Below, piece by piece: positions 36,491 to 44,866 of a stretch of 64,000 bases of DNA. The notes beneath the pieces were generated by a model, which was given only the letters and a program-made list of their open reading frames with translations, ran no database searches and was not told where the DNA came from. How positions within the stretch are numbered: the stretch's first letter is position 1; every line of letters begins with the position of its first letter. The stretch is taken from assembly GCF_009498525.1 (NCBI RefSeq), contig NZ_QSNT01000001.1:1449083-1513082 (forward strand), given 5' to 3'. The position numbers and the translations under genes are program-made. This DNA comes from Rhizobium sp. ICMP 5592 (GTDB lineage Bacteria > Pseudomonadota > Alphaproteobacteria > Rhizobiales > Rhizobiaceae).

Positions 36491-38005
36491 TCAGTTCTTC
36501 TTGCGGATGCGAAGGGCCTGGTATGGCTTGCCCGGCAGTTCGACACCAAAGGCTGCATCCGGCTTGCCGCCGCGCACGATCGCACCGTGCCGCGTGGGGT
36601 GCGGGATCGGAGCGCCCACTTTCCTTGCCGGGGTAACGGTCATCTCCCATGTGTCGATGATGTCGACGTCGTAGTCGGCGCCATCCTTGGGCAGCCCGGT
36701 CGACCAGATGACGGGCTGGTGTTCACCGAGATAGATATAGCTGACATTGCCGTCGCGAGCCCCAGAGACACGCGTCCAGGGCCATTCGCCATAGGCTCCG
36801 AGCGGTTCGAGCCCGCCAACGACGTCCTGCTCCAGCAAGTCGCGCAGGAAGCCGATGCGCTTCCATGCTTCGCCGCGCAGTTCGCCGCCCTTGGCCCACC
36901 AGATGAGATCCTGTGGATGCGAATAGGTTTCTCCGTGGCCGGCATAGCCGCCGCGCATCATCGTGAGCCAGAAGCGATGGACGAGCTCCTGCGCCGTCAG
37001 GTTGCCCCAGGACTGGATGATGTTGCCTTCATATTCAGGCTCGTCGTTGACGACAGGCTTGCCATAGGCGTCCCGCCATTCCTGCGTCCGCTTCACGTCC
37101 CAGTTCTGGATGCAGGTATGGGTGACCCAGGGCTTGCGATGATCGAAATTCATCGTCGGTTCGCCATTGTGGATCGATTTCAGATGGCCGTAGGGATCGT
37201 TCTCCTCGAGGATATGGAAATAACGATCCCATTGTGACACCGGCTTAGTGTCGAGGAGGAAATCATATTCGTTGGCGAGCGCCCACCAGACGTTCCGGTA
37301 GGCGGCGAGCCGGGCGGCGAGATATTCGACATAGCGGAAATCCTGCTCGGCCGACATGTCGGCATAGCCCCAGCGATCATACGGATGGAACATGATAAGA
37401 TCGGCTTCGATACCGAGCGCGCAAAGGGCGCCCACCTGCTTTTCGAAGTGCCGGAAGAGGACAGGATTCGGACGATCGAAATCCTCCTTGCCATCGGCGC
37501 CTTTCTCGAAGCAGGGGTGGAGCGGTTCGTTGACGTTGTACGGATAGTCCTTCGGAAACACGCCCATGCGGATCTTGTTGAAGCGTGCGTTCTTCAAGGT
37601 CTCGAGCGTCTGCGCCTGCATCTCAAGCGGCTGATGCGTCCAGGCATAGCAAGTCGTCCCGACGGAGAGGAATGGCTTGCCGTCGGCATAGGCGAAATGG
37701 AACTTGTTGCGCACGCGCACCGGCCCGTGATTGCCTTCCGAAGGCTTTGTGGCGATGAGCGAGCCGGTCTTGCCGTCGAGTTCCGCGGTCTTGGAACGCG
37801 TCCTGAAGGACCAATCGCCTTCGTTGTCAGGCATGAAGCGGACGCGATAGACGCCGTCTCCATCATAGAAGCCAGGCACGCGGACCTCGCGGCTGTTCTG
37901 GCTGAAAACGGCATCGAATGCCACGTCGAGATAGGGATTGCCGCTCGAAGGGCCGTTGAAGGCCGCCTCGAAGACGCCCCATTTTTCGACGGTTGCACTG
38001 GACAT
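36491..38005 (-). CDS. DUF5060/DUF4038 glycoside hydrolase, GH140-like (candidate cytoplasmic apiosidase)
   Basis: A 504-residue protein with an N-terminal beta-sandwich of DUF5060 type (residues 5-90, VEKWGVFEAAFNGPSSGNPY), a DUF4038-type TIM barrel (about 95-400) and a C-terminal beta domain. GH140 apiosidases come from the DUF4038 group. Candidate catalytic carboxylates are Glu246 in WALANEYDFL and Glu322 in VVNDEPEYEG, one at each expected barrel position. There is no signal peptide, so it acts on imported substrate. It sits inside a CUT1 transporter operon continuous with the apiose pathway; cleavage of apiosyl glycosides is the best reading but remains an inference. Confidence 0.75.
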   Translation of the reverse strand: MSSATVEKWGVFEAAFNGPSSGNPYLDVAFDAVFSQNSREVRVPGFYDGDGVYRVRFMPDNEGDWSFRTRSKTAELDGKTGSLIATKPSEGNHGPVRVRNKFHFAYADGKPFLSVGTTCYAWTHQPLEMQAQTLETLKNARFNKIRMGVFPKDYPYNVNEPLHPCFEKGADGKEDFDRPNPVLFRHFEKQVGALCALGIEADLIMFHPYDRWGYADMSAEQDFRYVEYLAARLAAYRNVWWALANEYDFLLDTKPVSQWDRYFHILEENDPYGHLKSIHNGEPTMNFDHRKPWVTHTCIQNWDVKRTQEWRDAYGKPVVNDEPEYEGNIIQSWGNLTAQELVHRFWLTMMRGGYAGHGETYSHPQDLIWWAKGGELRGEAWKRIGFLRDLLEQDVVGGLEPLGAYGEWPWTRVSGARDGNVSYIYLGEHQPVIWSTGLPKDGADYDVDIIDTWEMTVTPARKVGAPIPHPTRHGAIVRGGKPDAAFGVELPGKPYQALRIRKKN

Positions 38006-38039
38006 GATGTTCTCCTCGAAAGACTTTGAAATTAGGGGC

Positions 38040-38927
38040 TTAGCCCTTGACGGCGCCGGAGGTGAGGCCGGAGACGAAGTATCGCTGGAAGATGAGGTAG
38101 ACGAGCGTTGCCGGCAGCACGGTCATGACGATCGCGGCATTGAGCTGTCCGTAGTCGTTGGAAAATTGCCCCTGGAAGGACATCAGCCCGAGCGGCAGCG
38201 TCCACATATGCTGATCTTGCAACAACACGAGCGCCATCGCGAACTCGTTCCAGGTCGACACGAAATCCAGGATCAGCAGCGCGGCGAGGACCGGCAGGCA
38301 GACCGGCAGGAATATCCGGCGAAAGATGGTGAAGTGGCTGGCGCCATCGATCAGCGCGGCCTCGGAGAGCTCCTTCGGGATACCCTTGAAGAAGCCATGC
38401 AGGATGAAGACCTGATAGGGCACGCCGAAGGCGATATAAGGCAGGATGACGCCGGGGTAGGTGTCGATCAGCCCCAGCGAATTGACGAGCGTGAACAGCG
38501 GCGCCAGCATGACCTGAAACGGGATCATCGTGCCGAACACGACGAGAAGCAGCAATGCCTTGCCAGTCTTCAACGGTATCTTGGCGAGCGCATAGGCTGC
38601 CATCGCTGAAAGCGCCAGCCCCAGGGGAACCTTGATGACTGTGATGATGGCGCTATTGAAGAAGGCGTTGGCGAAATTTCCGCGGCTCCAGGCGTTGCTG
38701 TAATTCTCAAGAGCGAGATGGGCGGGCGGCATGAAGGCGCCCGTGCTGGTGACATCGGCCTTCGTCTTCAGCGATGTGAAGATGATGAACACGAAGGGCG
38801 CGACCCAGATCAGCGCGACGACGATGAGCGCGATCCAGAGCCCGATCAGGATCGGATCCCGTCTTGGTTTTCCGACGGTGGCAGTGTCAAAGGTGACGGC
38901 CATGGTTTCGGCTGGTGCGGCGGTCAT
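38040..38927 (-). CDS. CUT1 sugar ABC transporter permease (MalG-like)
   Basis: A 295-residue permease with six predicted helices starting IGLWIALIVVALIWVAPFVF. The EAA loop reads ELSEAALIDGASHFTIFRRIFLPVCLP. It overlaps the MalF-like gene by four bases and precedes the glycosidase gene by 34 bases. Confidence 0.93.
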   Translation of the reverse strand: MTAAPAETMAVTFDTATVGKPRRDPILIGLWIALIVVALIWVAPFVFIIFTSLKTKADVTSTGAFMPPAHLALENYSNAWSRGNFANAFFNSAIITVIKVPLGLALSAMAAYALAKIPLKTGKALLLLVVFGTMIPFQVMLAPLFTLVNSLGLIDTYPGVILPYIAFGVPYQVFILHGFFKGIPKELSEAALIDGASHFTIFRRIFLPVCLPVLAALLILDFVSTWNEFAMALVLLQDQHMWTLPLGLMSFQGQFSNDYGQLNAAIVMTVLPATLVYLIFQRYFVSGLTSGAVKG

Positions 38928-39829
38928 TGCTCGGTCTCCTCATGCTTCTGCGTCCACCGCAGGTAGGGGACGACAATGGCAATGGTGATCAGCAGCAGGA
39001 CGACCGAGATTGCCGCGCCACGGCCGAAATCGAAGATCTGCATCGCCTGGGTGAAAGCCCAGAGCGCCAGCATCTGGGTGGATTGCGCCGGTCCGCCGCC
39101 GGTGAGGCCATAGACGATGTCGAAGGCCTTGAGCGATGAAATGATCGACAGCACGAGCACGATCGTGATGGTCGTGCGAAGGGCAGGGAAGGTGACATGC
39201 TTGAAGACGGCCCAGCGTCCAGCACCGTCGATCCGGGCGGCCTCGACCAGTGACTGCGAAACATTCTGCAGTCCAGCCAGGAAAAGGACCATGGAGAAGC
39301 CGACCGACTGCCAGAGATAGGCGACGAAGACGGAATAGAGCGCGATGTTCCGGTCGCCGAGCCAGTCCTTGATCCAGCTCTGCAGGCCCATGGATGTCAG
39401 CATCTCGCTGAAGAGGCCGAAGAACGGATCGTACATCCATTTCCACATCGTCGCGACGGCGATGGGGGCGATGATGACCGGCAGGTAGAAGATTGCGCGG
39501 AATGTGTTGCGGCCGAAGAGCTTCTGATTGAGGCTCAATGCCAGGAGCAGCCCAACCATAGGAGGGAACACCAGACACATGATGGTCCAGATGACCGTAT
39601 TCTTGAAGGCGACCCAGAAGACCGGATCGCGCGTGAAGATGTATTGATAGTTCGCAAGGCCAACGAAGGGGCGCTGAGGATCGAGCCCGTTCCACTTCTG
39701 GAAGCTCAATATCGCAACATTGACCATCGGATACAGCGCGAAGATCGCGTAGATCGCCAATGCCGGGGCGAGCAACAGGAACGCCTGCGCGCGGGGATCA
39801 TGTGTTCGGTTTCGCAATGACATTCTCAT
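38924..39829 (-). CDS. CUT1 sugar ABC transporter permease (MalF-like)
   Basis: A 301-residue permease with six helices and the EAA loop SLVEAARIDGAGRWAVFKHVTFPAL. It starts MRMSLRNRTHDPRAQAFLLLAPALAIYAIFALYP, the typical short cytoplasmic N-terminus. It forms the channel with the MalG-like protein and is separated from the binding-protein gene by a region holding a perfect hairpin. Confidence 0.93.
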   Translation of the reverse strand: MRMSLRNRTHDPRAQAFLLLAPALAIYAIFALYPMVNVAILSFQKWNGLDPQRPFVGLANYQYIFTRDPVFWVAFKNTVIWTIMCLVFPPMVGLLLALSLNQKLFGRNTFRAIFYLPVIIAPIAVATMWKWMYDPFFGLFSEMLTSMGLQSWIKDWLGDRNIALYSVFVAYLWQSVGFSMVLFLAGLQNVSQSLVEAARIDGAGRWAVFKHVTFPALRTTITIVLVLSIISSLKAFDIVYGLTGGGPAQSTQMLALWAFTQAMQIFDFGRGAAISVVLLLITIAIVVPYLRWTQKHEETEQ

Positions 39830-39882
39830 CTGCTCCGGGCGACAGGCGGCTGGCGCGTGGGCTTTTGGGGCTCAGGCAAGAG

Positions 39883-39909
39883 CCGGTCCCGACGGATAAT
39901 CGGGACCGG
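39883..39909 (-). other. Perfect hairpin between binding-protein and permease genes
   Basis: CCGGTCCCGA and TCGGGACCGG form a 10-base perfect stem with a 7-base loop, 19 bases after the binding-protein stop. It has no T tract, so mRNA stabilisation or partial attenuation is more likely than full termination. Confidence 0.6.
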
Positions 39910-39927
39910 TCAGCGTCCTGGGAGGAC

Positions 39928-41181
39928 TTAGGTTCGGCCTGCGATGAAAGTCTGCAGCTGCTTGGCGGCATCCGCAGGTTCGATGTTTCCGGACGCGACG
40001 TCATTGATCACGCGGAAATATTCGGTCGTGACATCAAGCGGAAACGCCTGGTCGCCGTTCATGTAGACCTTGCCGTAGGTCTTGAAGATATCCAGCCATT
40101 TGGCCTCGAGCGGCTTCTGATCGGTGTATTGGACGTTCTTGTTGACCGAGATCGAGCTGATCTGCCCGACCAAATCCTGCTGGACCTTGGTCGACAGGAA
40201 GTAATCCAGGAATTTCGCAGCGAGATCAGGATCTTTGCTCTTGGTGCTCACGTAGTTGTATTCGGCAAAGCCATAGAGGCGGTTGGTGTTCGTCGGGAAC
40301 GGGAAAATCCCGTAATCGTCGAGGTTTGCACCGCTGCCGCTCAACTGGCCGACGAGCCAATCGCCTTCCAGCATCATTGCCGCGCGACCCGCAACGAACA
40401 GGCTGTAGGATTGCTGATTGCTGATGCCCATGAAGGGCTGAAGCGTGTAGTTCTTGGTCCACTTTGCGAATTCGGTGAAGGCATCCGTCGCGCAAGGCTC
40501 TTTCGTCCAATCGAGCTTCATCGCCATCAGCGCGTCGTGCTTGTCGGCACCGCATTTGGTTTCAAGGATCACGTCCATCAGCCGCATGACGTGCCAATTG
40601 ACCGAGCCGCCAAAAGTGAAGGCAGGGATTCCGGCAGTCTTCAGCTTCTCGGCATCCGCAAGCAGGTCTTCGTAGGTTTTCGGTTCTTCGGTGATGCCGG
40701 CTTGCTGGAACAGCTTCTTGTTGTAGTAGACCGCCTCACCCTTGAAGGTGAAAGGGACGCCATGCTTGCCGCCCGGATAAAGGTCGGCGAAAGCCGCCGC
40801 CGAGGGGAGGAGCTCATCGCCCCATTTGTACTGCGTGTAATATTTGTCCAGGGGCAGCGACAGGCCGGCTTTGACATATTCCCCGCCGAGACCAAGCCCA
40901 GCCCAGCTGAAATAGATATCGGGACCCTTGCTGGAACCCGCCGCCACGCGAAGGGCGGTCTTGTGTTCATCAACGCCACGCTGGACAATCTGGATATGCG
41001 TTCCGGGGTTGGCGGCCTCGAAATCGGTCGCCACCTTCTTCAGCGCGGTATTGGCGCCGCCATTGTCGAAATTCAGTGTCCACAGCGTCAGGTCCTGTGC
41101 TTTCGCACCGGTCGCCGCCAGAGCCGCCGCAACAATCGCGGCCGCGCCAAAACCTCTCGCATATTTGGAGTTGATACGCAT
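39928..41181 (-). CDS. CUT1 family 1 extracellular sugar-binding protein
   Basis: A 417-residue periplasmic protein. The signal peptide is MRINSKYARGFGAAAIVAAA with cleavage after AKAQD; the mature part starts LTLWTLNFDNGGANTALKKV as in family 1 binding proteins and contains YYNKKLFQQAGITEEPKTYEDLL. ATG 41181 has AGGAGGACGG upstream; the longer frame would run into the operator and the DhaL gene. It is the first gene of the oligosaccharide importer, just after the TGGTATGATGAG motif. Ligand probably an apiose-bearing glycoside by context. Confidence 0.92.
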   Translation of the reverse strand: MRINSKYARGFGAAAIVAAALAATGAKAQDLTLWTLNFDNGGANTALKKVATDFEAANPGTHIQIVQRGVDEHKTALRVAAGSSKGPDIYFSWAGLGLGGEYVKAGLSLPLDKYYTQYKWGDELLPSAAAFADLYPGGKHGVPFTFKGEAVYYNKKLFQQAGITEEPKTYEDLLADAEKLKTAGIPAFTFGGSVNWHVMRLMDVILETKCGADKHDALMAMKLDWTKEPCATDAFTEFAKWTKNYTLQPFMGISNQQSYSLFVAGRAAMMLEGDWLVGQLSGSGANLDDYGIFPFPTNTNRLYGFAEYNYVSTKSKDPDLAAKFLDYFLSTKVQQDLVGQISSISVNKNVQYTDQKPLEAKWLDIFKTYGKVYMNGDQAFPLDVTTEYFRVINDVASGNIEPADAAKQLQTFIAGRT

Positions 41182-41244
41182 TTTTCCGTCCTCCTCTGAA
41201 GAATGCTGAGGCCGGTTTTGGCAAATCACCAGATACATGTCAAC

Positions 41245-41264
41245 TGGTATGATGAGCTCATCAT
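41245..41264. promoter_or_regulatory. Candidate GntR operator before the CUT1 importer
   Basis: TGGTATGATGAG at 41245-41256 overlaps the perfect 16-base palindrome ATGATGAGCTCATCAT at 41249-41264. It lies 64 bases upstream of the binding-protein start and ends just before the dhaL stop. The same 12-mer recurs before apnO and, with one change, before oiaX. Confidence 0.65.
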
Positions 41265-41266
41265 CA

Positions 41267-41908
41267 TTAAGGCGAGAAGAAGGCGTGAAAGCAGTTGACG
41301 ACGACGGTTGCCGACGCGGCGCCGGGGTCGATATGACCCAGGGCGCGCTCACCAAGCCTGGAAGAGCGTCCCTTCGTGGCGATCATATCCTTCGTTGCTT
41401 CCATGCCAGCCTGTGCTGCGGCGAGCGCTGCGGAAAAGCATTCTTCGAGTGGCATTCCCTGTCCCCGCGCAGCCTGGCAGGCGAGGGCGGCAGGCGCCCA
41501 GGCGTCGACCATGGTCTTCTCCCCAACCTCCGCCTTGCCGCGATCCTGGATCCCCTTGGCAATCGCCGCGAACGCACCGACCATGTCGTCGGCGGTGAGC
41601 GATGGCTTGCCCTTGACCGCGGCACCCGCGCGCATCAGGCCGGTTGCGTAGAGCGGGCCTGATGAAGCGCCGACAGCATTCAGGAAAGCCTTGGCTGCCG
41701 TGTTGAAGACGAGGGTGGGGTCGCCAGTTGCCGGGTCCAGTTCGGATGTCGCCTTGGCGGCTGCCGAGAAGCCCAACTCCATGGCGATCCCGTGATCGGC
41801 ATCGCCGATCACGCCGTCAAGCTCGCAAAGCCGGTCCCTTTCGCGCGTCATCGCTTCCGCGATGAGGGTGATGAGAGATGTCAAATCGTCGGCCGTGATC
41901 GTCGTCAT
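41267..41908 (-). CDS. dhaL: Dihydroxyacetone-kinase-like subunit DhaL
   Basis: A 213-residue nucleotide-binding subunit. The magnesium/ATP motif GVIGDADHGIAMELG has the three aspartate-type ligands, and NAVGASSGPLYATGLMRAGAA is the phosphate loop; a C-terminal GERALGHIDPGAASATVVV follows. Its ATG overlaps the dhaK stop as TGATG. No DhaM gene is present, so ATP rather than a PTS phosphoryl donor is likely. Substrate in this setting is probably a branched or linear ketose such as erythrulose (inference). Confidence 0.9.
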   Translation of the reverse strand: MTTITADDLTSLITLIAEAMTRERDRLCELDGVIGDADHGIAMELGFSAAAKATSELDPATGDPTLVFNTAAKAFLNAVGASSGPLYATGLMRAGAAVKGKPSLTADDMVGAFAAIAKGIQDRGKAEVGEKTMVDAWAPAALACQAARGQGMPLEECFSAALAAAQAGMEATKDMIATKGRSSRLGERALGHIDPGAASATVVVNCFHAFFSP

Positions 41909-42924
41909 CAGAGCGCCTCGCCGGAACGGAACATCGCGCAATCGCAGGGGTGGTCGATGAGCCGCTGCAATTCGTCGTCCAGATGCATCAGCGTGATCGA
42001 GGCGCCGGCCATTTCCAGCGATGTGCAGTAGTTCCCGACCAGCGACAGATGGATCTCCACGCCCAGCGCATCGAGCGTCATCTTGACCTTGCGCATGATG
42101 ATGTAGAGTTCCATCAGCGGCGTCGAGCCCAGCGAATTGATAAGCACCGCCACGCGGTCACCTTGCTTCGGCTTCATCTCGCCGAGGATCCTGTCGAGCA
42201 GTTCTGTGGTCACATCATCGGCAGGCTTGAGCGGACCACGGGCAACGCCCGGCTCGCCGTGAATGCCCATGCCGATCTCCATCTCGTCGTCGCCGAGCTG
42301 GAAGTTGGGTTTCAGCGTCTGTGGTAGCGAACATGGCGAGAGCGCGACGCCCATCGTATACGTGCGGTCATTCGCCCATCGCGCGACCCGTTCCACCTCG
42401 TCCAGACTGTACATCAGATCGCAGGCAGCACCGGCGGCCTTGAAGACGAAGACGTTGCCGGCGACACCGCGCCGGCGGTCCCGCTGGTCGATGGGGGCGG
42501 AGGCGACATCGTCCGTTGTCAGCACGGTGCGGACCTCAATGTCATCCATGGTGAGCATCTCGGCCGCCATGTCGAAATTCATGACGTCACCGGCATAATT
42601 GCCATAGGCGAAGAGGACGCCGGCGCCATTGTTGACGGCCTTGGCGCATTCGATGATCGGGTCCGGCGGCGGCGAGGCAAAGACATTTCCGACGGCCGCC
42701 GCATCGGCTAGCCCCTTGCCGACAAAACCCAGGAAGCTCGGCTCGTGGCCCGAGCCGCCGCCGATAACGAGGCCGACCTTGCCCGGCCGCGGGCCATGCT
42801 TTGCAACGATCGACCGCGGCGATCCTTCGATGGCGCGAAGGTGGTTGGGATGGGCGGCCAGCACGCCGGCCAGCATTTCGTCCACGGCCGCGGCGCCGTC
42901 ATTGATAAGCTTCTTCGTCTTCAC
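41908..42924 (-). CDS. dhaK: Dihydroxyacetone-kinase-like subunit DhaK
   Basis: A 338-residue substrate-binding subunit. GLVIGGGSGHEPSF (His60) and the covalent-substrate histidine in MGIHGEPG (His222) are intact. The start is a GTG at 42924: GGGAGG lies 6 bases upstream, while the longer ATG frame has this ribosome site inside it. By family the ketone carbonyl forms a hemiaminal with His222 and a hydroxymethyl group is phosphorylated. Adjacent to apnL and co-directional with the apiose enzymes. Confidence 0.9.
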   Translation of the reverse strand: MKTKKLINDGAAAVDEMLAGVLAAHPNHLRAIEGSPRSIVAKHGPRPGKVGLVIGGGSGHEPSFLGFVGKGLADAAAVGNVFASPPPDPIIECAKAVNNGAGVLFAYGNYAGDVMNFDMAAEMLTMDDIEVRTVLTTDDVASAPIDQRDRRRGVAGNVFVFKAAGAACDLMYSLDEVERVARWANDRTYTMGVALSPCSLPQTLKPNFQLGDDEMEIGMGIHGEPGVARGPLKPADDVTTELLDRILGEMKPKQGDRVAVLINSLGSTPLMELYIIMRKVKMTLDALGVEIHLSLVGNYCTSLEMAGASITLMHLDDELQRLIDHPCDCAMFRSGEAL

Positions 42925-42982
42925 GCCAGTCCTCCCGATCATTGCGATTCTGAAGACTAAGATGCGCGTCTCGCGAGCAAGG

Positions 42983-44866
42983 TCAATCCGCCAAGGCGAT
43001 CGAACCGACAGCATAGGCTCCAAGCGTGAGACCCTTATTCGTTAGTTTATAGACTCCGCCGAGGGAGCCGAATTCGACTTGCTGCGGCGCGGGCGTGAGG
43101 TTCACCAGCAGCAATTGCGATGCCTTATGTGCCGGCGCTGCAATGAAAGCGAGGACAGCCGCCGGGTCGGATGAGACGCATTCCCGCCATGGACTGCCGG
43201 TGAGGCGGGCCAGCATGGCAACCGTATTGAAGATCGGACGTTTGCCTCCGGCGGGGGAAGGCTCACCTCCACCGGCGATCACGCCGAATGGTCCCGTCAG
43301 CGCCGAAAGCGTCAGGCATTCCAGGCCGGCGTCAAGCACCTTGGCTGCATAGCCGAGCGCGAAAGCTTCGGCGAAACGACTATTGTGCCGGGGATCCGTA
43401 TTGGCCATTGCAATACGGATCCCGTCGAGATTGTCCATCGTCCGGCTGCCATAGGGGTTCTGACGCATCGGAATGGTAGAGGGGCCGATGCGATAGGGCT
43501 TATCGCCATAAATAGCGCGAACGGAGCGGGTGATGAATGGCAAGGCTTCCAGCGTCTGCATGACGCTCAGATCATCGGCGGCATGCACGATCGGGTTGGT
43601 GCAATGGGTGATGAAATCGAGCGGTTCGGACGGAACGCGCTTGCGATTGAGTTCGGTGAAATAGCTGAGCATGCCGCCGCCGAGGCGAATGCCCGGAAAA
43701 GCCGAACGGGCTGCCGCGTAGACCTCCTCAAGCGGTGGGCATTCCGGCCATTTACTGCCGGGAGGGGTCGATTGCCGATCTACGGAGGGGGAAATGACAA
43801 TCGCGTCCGGCTTGAAGCCTGCGGCGTGCATCCAGGCAGCGATCTCCGTAGTCTCAGCAAGCGGCGATTGCTTGCAGGGCAGCGCTATTTCCAGTGTCGA
43901 GGTGCCGGCATTAAGCCGGGCAATGGTGTCGAACGCTCTGAACGCATTCGTGCCATGCCCGGCATTCGGATCGAAATGGAAAAGCAGTTCCTGCGGCCCG
44001 ATCTCCGCCAGGATATCGCGGGCCTCAAGTGTCGCCTCTGCCTCCTCGGGCGTAATGACGAGGCCGATCGCGGGCATTGTCCCGCTCTTCGTCCCTTCCG
44101 TGATCGTGACGGTTTGGCTGTTTGGCGAGATGGATAGAGCTGTGTTCAGCGTCTCCCGCGTGTCCTTGATGGTGAGGACGATCCTTTGTCGGACGGATTG
44201 GTCGGTTACTATCTGATAGGGCCAGGGCAAAGCGAGAGGACGGACATAGGTCTTGTAGGAGGCGTCCGACCAGTTACGCTGATCCTCCATCTCGAAGGTG
44301 TCGCCTTCCATTCGGCATTCCGCGGTGACCTGCGGCATGACGCTATGCGTGATCGCGCGCATATCCTTGAAGGGCTGCCATGGTTCGATGAGATCGGGAA
44401 AAAGGGTATCTTCGCGATGGCCGTCGACATGTTCCACCGAGACCGGTGTGCCGGCGACACCAACGACCGGATGCAGGATGCAGAAGCCGCAGCGGTTGGT
44501 CTCAAAGCCGGTTTTGGAGATTGCTTCCGCATCAAAGGTCACGGTGCGTCCGGCTTCAGCGGAGATCTGTACACGGATTTCAAGCGTGGTTCCGTCGGGT
44601 CCGGCACAATGCGCGACGTAACCCACGGAAAAGGCATCATTGCCTCGGTCGATTTTGAGGTCCGCTATGGATGGTGCATAGGTGCCCCAATCGCGGTCCC
44701 GCACCAGATAGGAGACCGCCCGCAGCACCTCGGTTCCGTCATAGGTGATCGTGCGGAGATTGCCGTCCTTGAAGTCCACGGCAAGCTGGCCAGCGGTCAG
44801 CCGCACAGGCGCGACTTCGGTTTCGTGCGTGCCGTAAAGCACAAAAGGATCGACCTCGGCCGTCAT
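42983..44866 (-). CDS. apnL: D-apionolactonase
   Basis: A 627-residue cytoplasmic protein of unusual type, matching the length and setting of the lactonase in the oxidative apiose pathway. The N-terminal half is beta-rich (VDPFVLYGTHETEVAPVRL), the middle third looks like a TIM barrel (LGGGMLSYFTELNRKRVPSEP; DFITHCTNPIVHAADDLSVMQTLE) and the end is a beta domain. It would hydrolyse D-apionolactone to D-apionate. Its start overlaps the dehydrogenase stop by four bases, pairing lactone formation and hydrolysis. Family assignment comes from remembered context rather than a decisive motif. Confidence 0.75.
   Translation of the reverse strand: MTAEVDPFVLYGTHETEVAPVRLTAGQLAVDFKDGNLRTITYDGTEVLRAVSYLVRDRDWGTYAPSIADLKIDRGNDAFSVGYVAHCAGPDGTTLEIRVQISAEAGRTVTFDAEAISKTGFETNRCGFCILHPVVGVAGTPVSVEHVDGHREDTLFPDLIEPWQPFKDMRAITHSVMPQVTAECRMEGDTFEMEDQRNWSDASYKTYVRPLALPWPYQIVTDQSVRQRIVLTIKDTRETLNTALSISPNSQTVTITEGTKSGTMPAIGLVITPEEAEATLEARDILAEIGPQELLFHFDPNAGHGTNAFRAFDTIARLNAGTSTLEIALPCKQSPLAETTEIAAWMHAAGFKPDAIVISPSVDRQSTPPGSKWPECPPLEEVYAAARSAFPGIRLGGGMLSYFTELNRKRVPSEPLDFITHCTNPIVHAADDLSVMQTLEALPFITRSVRAIYGDKPYRIGPSTIPMRQNPYGSRTMDNLDGIRIAMANTDPRHNSRFAEAFALGYAAKVLDAGLECLTLSALTGPFGVIAGGGEPSPAGGKRPIFNTVAMLARLTGSPWRECVSSDPAAVLAFIAAPAHKASQLLLVNLTPAPQQVEFGSLGGVYKLTNKGLTLGAYAVGSIALAD

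Noticed and set aside
41267..42924. Phosphotransferase-dependent dihydroxyacetone or glycerol dissimilation operon
   Set aside because: No DhaM, glycerol dehydrogenase or PTS gene is near; the genes are embedded among apiose enzymes.
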